Assembly: GCF_002872335.1 (NCBI RefSeq)
Contig: NZ_NJAG01000030.1
Location: 234-61,481 of the forward strand
Length of the DNA stretch: 61,248 nucleotides
Direction: 5' to 3'
DNA from: Siphonobacter sp. BAB-5405
GTDB lineage: Bacteria; Bacteroidota; Bacteroidia; Cytophagales; Spirosomataceae
A model generated the notes under the pieces. That model was not told the DNA's origin, made no database searches, and worked only from the letters and a program-made list of their open reading frames with translations. The position numbers were made by a program, and so were the translations under genes. Each line of letters starts with the position of its first letter. Within the stretch, counting starts at the first letter, position 1. Shown one piece after another: positions 27,176 through 35,486 of this stretch.

Positions 27176-30100
27176 TTAGAAGTTCACATTGAGGCCCATG
27201 TTGATAACGCGTGACGGCGGATATTTTCCAGCACCGTCGCCGCTCTCCGGGTCATAGAGTTTGATCCGATCCCACAGCAGTAAGTTCAGGCCATTCACAT
27301 ACAGCCGGATATTGTCAGCCTTGATCCGTTGAGCCCAGAGTTTCGGAATTGTATAGCCGAGCTGGGCGTTTTTCAGGCGTAAATAATTACCATTGATTTG
27401 CCAGAAGGTACTGTTGCGATAGTTGTTGTCATTGTTCCCAGGATACAGTCTCGGGAAAGAAGCGTTAGGATTGGGATTTTCCGTGGTCCAGCGGTCTAAA
27501 GCTACCTGCAGGACATTCCCAAACTGGCCCTGAGCAAAAGGAATATAGCCCTCGTAGTTGCGGAACACGGATACGTTACCTACGCCCTGGAATAGAAAAG
27601 ACAAGTCAAATCCTTGATACGTGAAGGTTCCTCCAAAGCCGTAAACCATTTCGGGAATGTTAGAAAACCCAATGGGCTTTTCATCATAGATATCTATCGT
27701 TCCGTCGTTATTCGTATCCCGGTACTTGACATCACCCGGAACCACCGTCGAGTTAAAAACCTGTTTGGGGCTGTTGTTGATTTCTTCCTGACTGCTAAAG
27801 ATCCCCATAGCTTCCAGACCAAAAGGCTGACCAATTCGCTGGCCTGTCCGACGTAAATAATCGTATCGGCGTGAAGGTTCGTCGTTATGAATAATGCGAT
27901 TACGGGCAAACGTATACGTTCCTTTCAGATCCATTCGGACGGGTCCAATGGACGTTCGATACGTCAGGGTCGCATCAATGCCTTTATTGTCTACGATTCC
28001 GATATTTGCATAGGGCAGCGACTGAATTCCTAAAAGGTCGGGTACCGTTCCTCGTTGGGTAAGAATATTGGTGCGGTGCTCCCGAAAAAAGTCAAGTATC
28101 AGGGAAATTCGATCTTTCATCGCACGCAGTTCCATGCCCACATTCGACTTGCGAGAAGTCTCCCAGGTAATGTTGGCATTACCAATGGCATCTTCCATAA
28201 TGCCTCCGATTCCATTATTGAACTCGGTTCCAAACAGGTATCCATCGGTTGTTTTTAGGGTAGTCAGGTACATAAACCGCTGGTTGTTGATCTGGTCATT
28301 CCCTACAATCCCGTAAGAACCTTTCAGTTTCAGGAGCGAAATAAAAGGCACGTTATTCTTGAAGAAAGGTTCATCCGAAACGACCCATCCGCCGGAGAAA
28401 GCAGGAAACAAGCCAAATCGCTTACCCCGTGGAAAGTTTTCTGAACCATTATAGCCAAAGTTAATTTCGGCAAAATACCGCTCTTTCCAGCCGTAGGTAG
28501 CTCTTCCGACCAGGCCCATCCGTCGGTAAGGTAACGACCCGATGGCTGAACCAGCCGTAGCCTGCCGGCCACCCTGATTGTAGAGAAGCATCCCGCCAAT
28601 GTCATGCCTGCCAAAACTGCGACTATAATTCAGGCTTGCTTCCAGGTAACTGCGGCTTTCACCCCAGGTATCAATACCGTAGCCTAAAAACTTGTCCCCT
28701 TCAGCCGTCAGATTGTAGATCGGCTCGCTGGTAGTGGGGTCATTCTCAGCAGAAACCAGCCACGTTTCAAAGTTTTTCTTACGAGCGATATTACTACTAC
28801 TATAGCTATCAAAAGCAAAACGCCCCATCGCACTCAAGCCTTTCGTTAATCGGCCGAGATTATACTTCAGTCCAAAGGTTCCCTGCGTCGTTCCTCTGAA
28901 CTCGGTGGCGTAGCCGGTTTGCGTCAGCCGACCGTACGGATTTTGCTGGGCAGAAGCAACGGTGCCAGGTATACGTCCATTCGGATACACCATCGGATAC
29001 AGAATCGGGGTTGCTTTGTTCATCAGGTTGAAAATCTCCTGAGTCCCGGTTCCGGGGAAATTCCGGTTTTCCGTAATGCCCGTAATGCCAATGCTCAACT
29101 CCAGATCTTTACTGAGATTGATATCGACATTGGTTCTTAAATTGAAGCGACGGCGACCCAGATTGGTTGAATAGGCGTTGCGGGGATCTTCAATAAAAAA
29201 ACCTTTATCATGAAAATAGGACGTAGAGACGAAATACCGTACCGTTGTATTTCCACCCGAAATGTTGAGGTTTACGTGTTCCTGACCCGCCGAACGCTTC
29301 ATTAGCTTCATCCAGTCTACGTTAGGGTATCGAAGAGGATCACTCTGGTCTTTAATTTTCTGTAATACCTCGTCGGTAAAAGGCAGGGGTAAGTCAGCAT
29401 TCCGGTTCGCTTCATTATACAGCGTAGCGTAGGTGTATCCATCTACATATTCGGGCAAACGAGTCGGACTTAAAAATCCTTTTTCTACGGTAAGAGATAC
29501 CTTGGGTTTACCCCCGGTTCCTTTACGCGTGTTTACCAATACCACGCCATTGGCCCCTCGTACCCCAAACACGGCTGTAGCAGAGGCATCTTTGAGAATG
29601 GTAAAGCTCTCGACTTCGTGTGGGTCGATGTTGTTGAAATCCCGTTCTACCCCATCCACGAGTACTAAAGGCGACTGGTTTGAGCCGAAAGTACCCAGGC
29701 CCCGAATCCAAATGTTGGCCCCATCGTAACCGGGCTCCCCCGAACGCTGCACCGTAACCAACCCCGCCATACGCCCGCCCAGGGCATTACTCAGCAGAGC
29801 CGTTGGGCTTTGCTTCAATTCACGGGTTGTGATGATGGACTCGGATCCGGTGAAGCTTACCTTCTTTTGTTCGCCATACCCCACGACTACCACCTCCTGT
29901 AAAGCTTTTTCATCGGGTTTCAGCTGTACGTTCACCAGCGTTTGACTGCCCAGGGGAATTTCCTGTTTGAGATAGCCAATGGAGGTTATTACTAAAATGG
30001 CGGATGAACCCTCTGGTACCGACAACTGGTAGTTCCCATCGTTATTGGTATTGACGCCCACGTTTGTCCCTTTCACCATGACATTGACGCCGGGCAACGC

Positions 30101-30595
30101 CTCGCCCGTTTCAGAGGTAATCTGTCCACGAACGATCCGATCCGGCAGGGGTTGAAGCTCTACGGATGGCAAAGGAGACCCTCTTTCCTGCAACGACATA
30201 GCGAGGGCCGAAGCGGGTGTGCTTACGGTTGAGGACATTACCCGACTCAGTACAATGTTTCCATTGATGATTTCATACTTGATCTGCAAGGGTATAAGCA
30301 AACGATCCAGAATGTTTTTTACCTTTTCACGTTTGCTGACCAGGTTCACTTTCTGATCCAGTGCAATAACATTTTGACTATAGACAAAATGCAACGAAGC
30401 CCTTTTTTCCAGCGATTGAATCGCTTGTTTCAGGGTAACATTGGACCAGTTTACGGAAATTATTTTTTCAATTTCAGGCTGAGCATGGGTTACTTCTGCT
30501 TTCCCGATGCTGACCAGAAGTAAGAAGAAAAGCTGCATGCGTGCGATCCGCATAATTTTTCCAACGAATGGTGAAATAAGGAGATTTTGCTTCAT
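27176..30595 (-). CDS. SusC/RagA TonB-dependent transporter with STN signalling domain
   Basis: The 1139-residue protein starts with a signal peptide, then a secretin/TonB N-terminal (STN) domain (about 40-118, SVNWSNVTLKQAIQSLEK), a CarboxypepD_reg-like domain (about 155-240, RGQITSETGEALPGVNVMVK), a TonB box/plug (PLVLVDGVERDFNNIDPHEV followed by the ATAVFGVRGANGVVLV motif) and a 22-strand barrel ending in NMGLNVNF. The STN domain lets substrate binding signal to the FecR protein and thus to the sigma factor encoded upstream. It imports a large substrate, probably an oligosaccharide, with the SusD protein. Confidence 0.93.
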   Translation of the reverse strand: MKQNLLISPFVGKIMRIARMQLFFLLLVSIGKAEVTHAQPEIEKIISVNWSNVTLKQAIQSLEKRASLHFVYSQNVIALDQKVNLVSKREKVKNILDRLLIPLQIKYEIINGNIVLSRVMSSTVSTPASALAMSLQERGSPLPSVELQPLPDRIVRGQITSETGEALPGVNVMVKGTNVGVNTNNDGNYQLSVPEGSSAILVITSIGYLKQEIPLGSQTLVNVQLKPDEKALQEVVVVGYGEQKKVSFTGSESIITTRELKQSPTALLSNALGGRMAGLVTVQRSGEPGYDGANIWIRGLGTFGSNQSPLVLVDGVERDFNNIDPHEVESFTILKDASATAVFGVRGANGVVLVNTRKGTGGKPKVSLTVEKGFLSPTRLPEYVDGYTYATLYNEANRNADLPLPFTDEVLQKIKDQSDPLRYPNVDWMKLMKRSAGQEHVNLNISGGNTTVRYFVSTSYFHDKGFFIEDPRNAYSTNLGRRRFNLRTNVDINLSKDLELSIGITGITENRNFPGTGTQEIFNLMNKATPILYPMVYPNGRIPGTVASAQQNPYGRLTQTGYATEFRGTTQGTFGLKYNLGRLTKGLSAMGRFAFDSYSSSNIARKKNFETWLVSAENDPTTSEPIYNLTAEGDKFLGYGIDTWGESRSYLEASLNYSRSFGRHDIGGMLLYNQGGRQATAGSAIGSLPYRRMGLVGRATYGWKERYFAEINFGYNGSENFPRGKRFGLFPAFSGGWVVSDEPFFKNNVPFISLLKLKGSYGIVGNDQINNQRFMYLTTLKTTDGYLFGTEFNNGIGGIMEDAIGNANITWETSRKSNVGMELRAMKDRISLILDFFREHRTNILTQRGTVPDLLGIQSLPYANIGIVDNKGIDATLTYRTSIGPVRMDLKGTYTFARNRIIHNDEPSRRYDYLRRTGQRIGQPFGLEAMGIFSSQEEINNSPKQVFNSTVVPGDVKYRDTNNDGTIDIYDEKPIGFSNIPEMVYGFGGTFTYQGFDLSFLFQGVGNVSVFRNYEGYIPFAQGQFGNVLQVALDRWTTENPNPNASFPRLYPGNNDNNYRNSTFWQINGNYLRLKNAQLGYTIPKLWAQRIKADNIRLYVNGLNLLLWDRIKLYDPESGDGAGKYPPSRVINMGLNVNF

Positions 30596-30659
30596 AGATT
30601 TAGGGTGAATTGAGTCAATAAGCTCCCTGTCACTCGGTTAGAGTGATGCCGGAGGTGAG

Positions 30660-30682
30660 GAAGGGTGCTGGTACCACCCTTC
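30660..30682 (-). repeat. Hairpin between fecR-type and susC-type genes
   Basis: GAAGGGTG (30660-30667) pairs with CACCCTTC (30675-30682), an 8-bp stem with a 7-base loop in the 134-base gap between the FecR gene and the SusC gene. On the minus strand no T tract follows. It may set different mRNA levels for the signalling and transport genes. Confidence 0.4.
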
Positions 30683-30729
30683 TTCTTTTTAGAAAATAGC
30701 GTATACGAATTGAAAAGAGGGTTCTGTTG

Positions 30730-31692
30730 CTATAGGGAACAACCCTGACCTTTAACGATGACTCGGTTCTGGTTAAGCTCGTATGAAATGTTTAGTGATT
30801 TACTGATCATTTCCAGGATATCAGGTAAATTTTGATTAGTGAAATGAGCAGAGAGCTGGCACTGATAAATTTTTTCGTCTTCTATCTCGAATACAACGCC
30901 AAATCGCTGGGTTAAAGCCTCCGTAATAGACGTTAAGGGCGTATCTACAAATACGAAATCGCCTTTCTCCCAGACCTTCGAAGGATCTCGCTCTGACGTT
31001 TCATATACTTTGGTCTCTTCCCCCTTTTGATAGTATGCTTTCTGTTTAGGTAACAGCACGATATAGTTTTTCGACTGTTCCTCTTTCACCCGTACTTTCC
31101 CCGTAAGCACCGAAACCTCTACCCTACGCGAAGTCGGATTTGCATCAATCAGAAAGCTGGTTCCCAGCACCTGCGTTACCAGTCCTTTGCTATGAATGAT
31201 AAAAGGGCGACGCTCATCACGCTTGACCTGAAAGAAGGCAATCCCTGTTAAGGTTAAGGAGCGGGTATCATCGCCAAAATCTTTGTCTAAGTTGACACGT
31301 GCACCAGGATACAGACATAGTTGGGATTGGTCAGGCAACGTGAGTCGCTTCAGTTCTTTGGTTGGATTCTCGTAAACCATCTGTTGCGAGCCCGTCATTT
31401 CTCGCTTCCAGACATAGAAACCTAAGGATAGAACCAGGACAATTCCAGAAGCGATAGCAATGGCTCGTTTCCAGTCGAACAGGGAACGCTGCCTGGGAAG
31501 GCCGACTTGTTCTGTAATTTTACTGTATAGCTCCTTTTTTATTTCTTCCCGTTCGGGTGCACGCCAGGAGTCGGATAAATCTTTATCGGACTCGAAGGAC
31601 TTGTACCATCGTTCTACCTGCTCCCGTTCCTCGGGAGAAGCGTTTCCAGCTGTATATTTTTCTAGTAACTCAACGGGTAAGAGTGGCTTCAT
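30730..31692 (-). CDS. FecR-family anti-sigma factor with DUF4974 domain
   Basis: The 320-residue protein has a cytoplasmic N-terminal part (1-85), one membrane helix (AIAIASGIVLVLSLGFYVW), a periplasmic FecR domain (about 110-215; LPDQSQLCLYPGARVNLDKD, RRPFIIHSKGLVTQVLGTSF) and a C-terminal DUF4974 domain (about 245-318). Such proteins hold a sigma factor inactive until the STN domain of the partner transporter contacts the periplasmic part. The sigma gene lies directly upstream and the STN-bearing SusC gene downstream. The ATG at 31692 is chosen because the residues before it look unlike a protein N terminus. Confidence 0.92.
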   Translation of the reverse strand: MKPLLPVELLEKYTAGNASPEEREQVERWYKSFESDKDLSDSWRAPEREEIKKELYSKITEQVGLPRQRSLFDWKRAIAIASGIVLVLSLGFYVWKREMTGSQQMVYENPTKELKRLTLPDQSQLCLYPGARVNLDKDFGDDTRSLTLTGIAFFQVKRDERRPFIIHSKGLVTQVLGTSFLIDANPTSRRVEVSVLTGKVRVKEEQSKNYIVLLPKQKAYYQKGEETKVYETSERDPSKVWEKGDFVFVDTPLTSITEALTQRFGVVFEIEDEKIYQCQLSAHFTNQNLPDILEMISKSLNISYELNQNRVIVKGQGCSL

Positions 31693-31785
31693 ACCTAGAC
31701 AGCGAAAGTACACATTGATCTTCTATGTACCAAGTGTGGCAACGCAGGGTTTACCCCCAAGCCTGTCACCGAAAAATTTAAAATT

Positions 31786-32367
31786 TTATGAGAAAATAAA
31801 CAAAACGAAGACGCTGACGTATTCTCGCAGGGAGCTACGTAAGGCTCTGATAGCTCTACCTAAGTGATTTTCAGCGGTTTTCTCGGAAATATTTAACTGC
31901 TGAGCAATTTCTGGAATCGTCAGGTGATGCTGTCGGCTCAGCTCATAGACTCTTTTACTTTGCGGAGGTAAGTACGCAACGTGTTGCTGTAAGACATTTT
32001 CTAACTCATTGAAGGCCAATTCTTCTTCCGTACAGGAAGTCTCTGGATCGTTATTCTGTTCGTAATAGGCTAAGTACCGATGGCGAACTTCTTCCCGCTG
32101 GAAATAGTTGATAACCAGATATTTTACTGCCGTTCTTAAATACGCTTCGAGGGAAGAAGTAATCCGTAAGTCGGCTCGTCTTTCCCACAAATCGGCGAAT
32201 AACTCCTGGATGACTTCTTCTGTACTATCTCTAAATTTTAAGCGTTTATAGGCCTGACTATAGAGTTTCGACCAATAACGGTTGTAAATTTCTTCAAACG
32301 CTTGAGCGTTGCTCTGACGAAGTAACAGCAGCAGGTTTTCATCAGTATGAAGAAGCCGTCTTTTCAT
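31786..32367 (-). CDS. ECF sigma factor of the Bacteroidetes FecR-linked family
   Basis: The 193-residue sigma factor has region 2 (about 20-90; SNAQAFEEIYNRYWSKLYSQ, DSTEEVIQELFADLW) and region 4 (about 125-180; LPPQSKRVYELSRQHHLTIP with the helix-turn-helix EIAQQLNISEKTAENHLGRA). It ends in a short hydrophobic tail (SVFVLFIFS), which is not rare in this family. It is first in the order sigma, FecR, SusC, SusD and should direct RNA polymerase to the susC promoter when released by the FecR protein. Confidence 0.92.
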   Translation of the reverse strand: MKRRLLHTDENLLLLLRQSNAQAFEEIYNRYWSKLYSQAYKRLKFRDSTEEVIQELFADLWERRADLRITSSLEAYLRTAVKYLVINYFQREEVRHRYLAYYEQNNDPETSCTEEELAFNELENVLQQHVAYLPPQSKRVYELSRQHHLTIPEIAQQLNISEKTAENHLGRAIRALRSSLREYVSVFVLFIFS

Positions 32368-32665
32368 TGCTAAGCATGGTCTAGGGTATATCGGAACAAA
32401 CTATTACAAAAATCATAAAAAAGGTACAAATAATTCAAAACTTATTCAATTACATTTAGTGGAAATGGTACCTTGTGCAGCGTTATTCGCTTTTTGAGCG
32501 TATACGTTCAAGGTTGGACTTGACCAAGGCTCTTAAGTGTCGTCTTACCTAGAAATGGCATTTTGGATAAAAGCTTCCCATGCGTTTCTCTGGCAAAGAC
32601 GGGTAGCTTTTTCCCCAAAGGAATACTTTTTTAATGTATTGTAAGCAGAAGTAAAGCGAATCCTT
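32368..32665. other. Intergenic region between divergent sigma and small-protein genes
   Basis: Just under 300 bases are AT-rich near the sigma gene and contain no supported gene or strong hairpin. Both promoters should lie here, but no exact TAnnTTTG match was identified. Confidence 0.35.
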
Positions 32666-32848
32666 ATGAACTCAACAAATCTCTGGAGTAATTCGGCTAC
32701 TCCTGACCCTCAGCCCAAAGATAATCAAGAAGGTAATGATGAAGAACCTTCCAGTACTAGTGTTCGTGAAGACGCAGATTTTCCAAATACGGAATCCAAA
32801 ATACTGGAAAAACTAATAGAAGAACTGGAAGGAGGTTCTAAAAAGTAA
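32666..32848 (+). CDS. Small acidic protein of unknown function
   Basis: The 60-codon frame encodes a very hydrophilic protein rich in Asp, Glu, Asn and Ser, with a short possible helix at the end (ESKILEKLIEELEG). It has no signal peptide or known domain. Support comes from the ATG start and a strong terminator 15 bases after the stop codon, with no competing frame. It may be a short regulator or simply a disordered protein; coding status is probable, not certain. Confidence 0.5.
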   Translation: MNSTNLWSNSATPDPQPKDNQEGNDEEPSSTSVREDADFPNTESKILEKLIEELEGGSKK

Positions 32849-32863
32849 TTACTTCCACCTAGT

Positions 32864-32900
32864 GAAAAAGCCGCCCACGGTATCCACGGGCGGCTTTTTC
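32864..32900. terminator. Bidirectional intrinsic terminator
   Basis: GAAAAAGCCGCCC (32864-32876) pairs with GGGCGGCTTTTTC (32888-32900) as a perfect 13-bp stem flanked by A and T tracts. It separates the small plus-strand gene from the convergent EnvC-like gene. Confidence 0.93.
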
Positions 32901-32921
32901 TATGCATTACAGTTAACCAAA

Positions 32922-34496
32922 CTATTTACCGGCTAGCCAGCTTTCCGGGTTCATCTTTCCGCGACCTTTCCAGATCTGGAAGTTGATTTCCGCTCCACCG
33001 TTTCGATCTGACAACGCTGTTCCAATAGCTTCACGAGCTTTTACCCGATGCCCCTCGGATACCGAGGCACTGGCCAGCTTGGCGTAAATAGTAAAATATT
33101 CGCCATGCTGTATGGTAATTACAGTTCCCATGCCCGGTACGGACATGACGTTCCGCACGATGCCTTCGTACACAGCCCGAACGGGCTCACCTATATTGGT
33201 AGCAATATCCACACCCAGGTTCCGGGTCGTAATTCCCGGCAAGGGAGAGTTCAGTCCAAAATGTTCGGAAATATACCCTGAACGAACCGGCCAGGGCAAC
33301 CGTCCCCGGGAAGAGCCAAACGAAGCCCCAGCTTCGGCCTCAGGAGCCGCTCCAATATTGGCCCGAACGGGTTCGGCTGGCCGCACTTCGGGGGTCTTCG
33401 CGACTTCTTCCTCGGCTTCTTTAATAATTTCTTTCGCTTTTTCGGGCGTTTCGGCTTTCGCTGCTTTGGCAGCAGCATCCGCCCGGGCTTTAGCAATGGC
33501 TTCGGCTCGGGCTTTGGCGGCAGCTTCCTGCCGCTCGGCCTGCTCGCGGGCAATACGTTCCCGCCGGAGTCGCTCCTCCCGCTCTCGGGCAGCCCGCTGA
33601 ATTTCACGCTCAATCACATTCGCGATGGCATTATCCAGTCGGTTGACAGCTTTGGTCCGTTCGCCCAGTTCTCCTTTCAGGGTAGTTTCCTGTTTGCTTA
33701 GTTCACTGGCTACGGCAGCTTGCCGTTCTTTAGTAACCTCCAGCGTCTTGGTTTCCGTTACCTGAGCCTGTAAGACGTCGGTTTTTCGAACCTGCTTGTA
33801 CTTGATCGTTTGCTGCTTGGTGGCGAGTTCGCCGCGTACTTGCTCAATGTGCCGGGCCTGCGTTTCGCGGGCTTCCGTGTACTGACGCAGGTATTGGTAC
33901 CGCATCACCAGGGAATTGAAGCTGTTGGCTGAGAAGAGAAAACTCAGCTTATTGTACGTGTTGGCCGTTTTGGAAGCCGCGTACACCATGGAGGCATATT
34001 CCCGCTTCAGGTTTTTCAGATCACGGGCCAGTTTGCCGGACTGTACGGCCAACCCCCGCATTTCCTGATTCAACAGGTTCAAATCCTGGGAAAGCAGATC
34101 AATCTGCTTGGACTTGGTTTCGATTTTACTGTTAAGGGCCTTGAGTTCGGTCAGCGTAGCCGTTTTTTTGCTGGCAGTCTGGTTGAGTACCCGGTTGATC
34201 TCCGTAATACGTTCCTGATTTCGGCGTTTTTCGGCTTCGAGCTGCTGACGGCTTTGTCGTAAGGAGACTTCGGTATCCTCCGTTTCGGCTCGCGAGGTAC
34301 GCCGGGACGTGGGCCTTTGCGACGTTGTTTTTTTCGGAGCTGGCTGGGGTTTCGTCGGTTTTTTAGCCTTCGCGGGAGCCTGTTTCGCTTTTGCTTTTCC
34401 AGCAGCAGACTGCTGACGCGTAGGCGTTTTCTTTTTTCCCCGCTGGGCCAGTACGGGCTGAAGACCTACCAGAAAAAGTAAAATGCCCAGCCCCAT
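32922..34496 (-). CDS. EnvC-like murein hydrolase activator with degenerate LytM domain
   Basis: The roughly 524-residue exported protein has a signal sequence, a Lys/Ala/Pro/Thr-rich stretch, two long coiled-coil regions (about 80-370) with many Arg, Glu and Ala, a linker, and a C-terminal LytM/M23 fold (about 400-520; GVDIATNIGEPVRAVYEGIV). The catalytic zinc site is broken: the first His of HxxxD is Leu (NLGVDI) and the HxH position reads YAKLA. This is the pattern of EnvC/NlpD, which activate amidases at the division site and do not cut peptidoglycan themselves. The start is uncertain: the frame is open to a GTG at 34577, and upstream TTG codons would give a better basic N terminus than the ATG at 34496. 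Confidence 0.85.
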   Translation of the reverse strand: MGLGILLFLVGLQPVLAQRGKKKTPTRQQSAAGKAKAKQAPAKAKKPTKPQPAPKKTTSQRPTSRRTSRAETEDTEVSLRQSRQQLEAEKRRNQERITEINRVLNQTASKKTATLTELKALNSKIETKSKQIDLLSQDLNLLNQEMRGLAVQSGKLARDLKNLKREYASMVYAASKTANTYNKLSFLFSANSFNSLVMRYQYLRQYTEARETQARHIEQVRGELATKQQTIKYKQVRKTDVLQAQVTETKTLEVTKERQAAVASELSKQETTLKGELGERTKAVNRLDNAIANVIEREIQRAAREREERLRRERIAREQAERQEAAAKARAEAIAKARADAAAKAAKAETPEKAKEIIKEAEEEVAKTPEVRPAEPVRANIGAAPEAEAGASFGSSRGRLPWPVRSGYISEHFGLNSPLPGITTRNLGVDIATNIGEPVRAVYEGIVRNVMSVPGMGTVITIQHGEYFTIYAKLASASVSEGHRVKAREAIGTALSDRNGGAEINFQIWKGRGKMNPESWLAGK

Positions 34497-34601
34497 CAGC
34501 TTTGGCTGTACGATTCGCTTTACCAAAGACAAGGTTGGGAAAATACGCAAAATGTGAAAAGGCAAAAGTTGAACCACTACTATGAATAAATTACGACTTG
34601 G

Positions 34602-35423
34602 CTAGTTACGGGTGTACCGCGAGGGAATACTGAACGGAAAGGTTTGTACCTGATTGGTCAGCTCCACTTTGCGGTGCCGGAGTTCCACGACGGTTTGCTG
34701 CGGCGTTCCCGTTCCGGTCTTTCCTGCCAGGGTCAGGGTACTACTCAGCGGAAACAGGAAACGTTCAATGGTTGTGAAATCCTGGAATGACAAAAGTAAG
34801 TGACGGGAGCCTTCCGAAGCTTCTACCTGCACAATTTTACGAGTAGCTGGATTGAGATAACTGGCAATCTGTACGGGTCCCGAACGCTGACGAAGGATAT
34901 AGGTACTGCTATCTTTTTGAATTTGCTCGATCTGGGTTTTCCAGGGCATGCTGCCAATGATAATGGATTGTAACAGATCATAACTGACTTCAATACCCAG
35001 GCGGGCACTCAATTGCGGGAAGCTCAGTTGCGTATAACTCCGATGCAGCACATCGACGATCGTGACCGAATCACGCGTGATACGTCCCCGGGCTCCGGTA
35101 ATGCCAAACTGACCAGCCGTGAACCAGATGAGGCTGTCTTTTTTCATTCGGAGTGTTAAATCGGCATTGTCAATACCATCTGCTTTCGAACGGAAAGACA
35201 CTTTAGAACGAGCCACCAGATACGTGAAATCGACCTCATCAATGGCTACTTTCTCGCTGGTTCCTTCCGGTGTCCGGATCGTAGGTAGCTTCGTAACTTC
35301 TGTAGGGCCGCTGGCCGAATCGACGCGGGCCATCGGAGCTGATTTACGCGTTTTCTGCCGCTTACAACTTACCGTCGTACTCAGAACTATTCCTAAAAAA
35401 AGATATACAAACCAATGCTTCAT
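34602..35423 (-). CDS. DUF4292 lipoprotein
   Basis: The 273-residue protein has a lipoprotein signal (MKHWFVYLFLGIVLSTTVSC, lipobox Cys20) and the DUF4292 fold, a LolA/LolB-like beta-sheet domain (RSKVSFRSKADGIDNADLTL, DSLIWFTAGQFGITGARG). DUF4292 proteins are common in Bacteroidota next to EnvC/M23 and TPR genes, as here, and may carry lipids or lipoproteins to the outer membrane. It is followed by the EnvC-like gene (gap 24-105 bases, depending on that start). Confidence 0.85.
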   Translation of the reverse strand: MKHWFVYLFLGIVLSTTVSCKRQKTRKSAPMARVDSASGPTEVTKLPTIRTPEGTSEKVAIDEVDFTYLVARSKVSFRSKADGIDNADLTLRMKKDSLIWFTAGQFGITGARGRITRDSVTIVDVLHRSYTQLSFPQLSARLGIEVSYDLLQSIIIGSMPWKTQIEQIQKDSSTYILRQRSGPVQIASYLNPATRKIVQVEASEGSRHLLLSFQDFTTIERFLFPLSSTLTLAGKTGTGTPQQTVVELRHRKVELTNQVQTFPFSIPSRYTRN

Positions 35424-35486
35424 GGTCAATCGTTACAAGTGCGGTCTTTTCCTCGCTCACCCGGTACTGTAAATGCGTTCACTACC

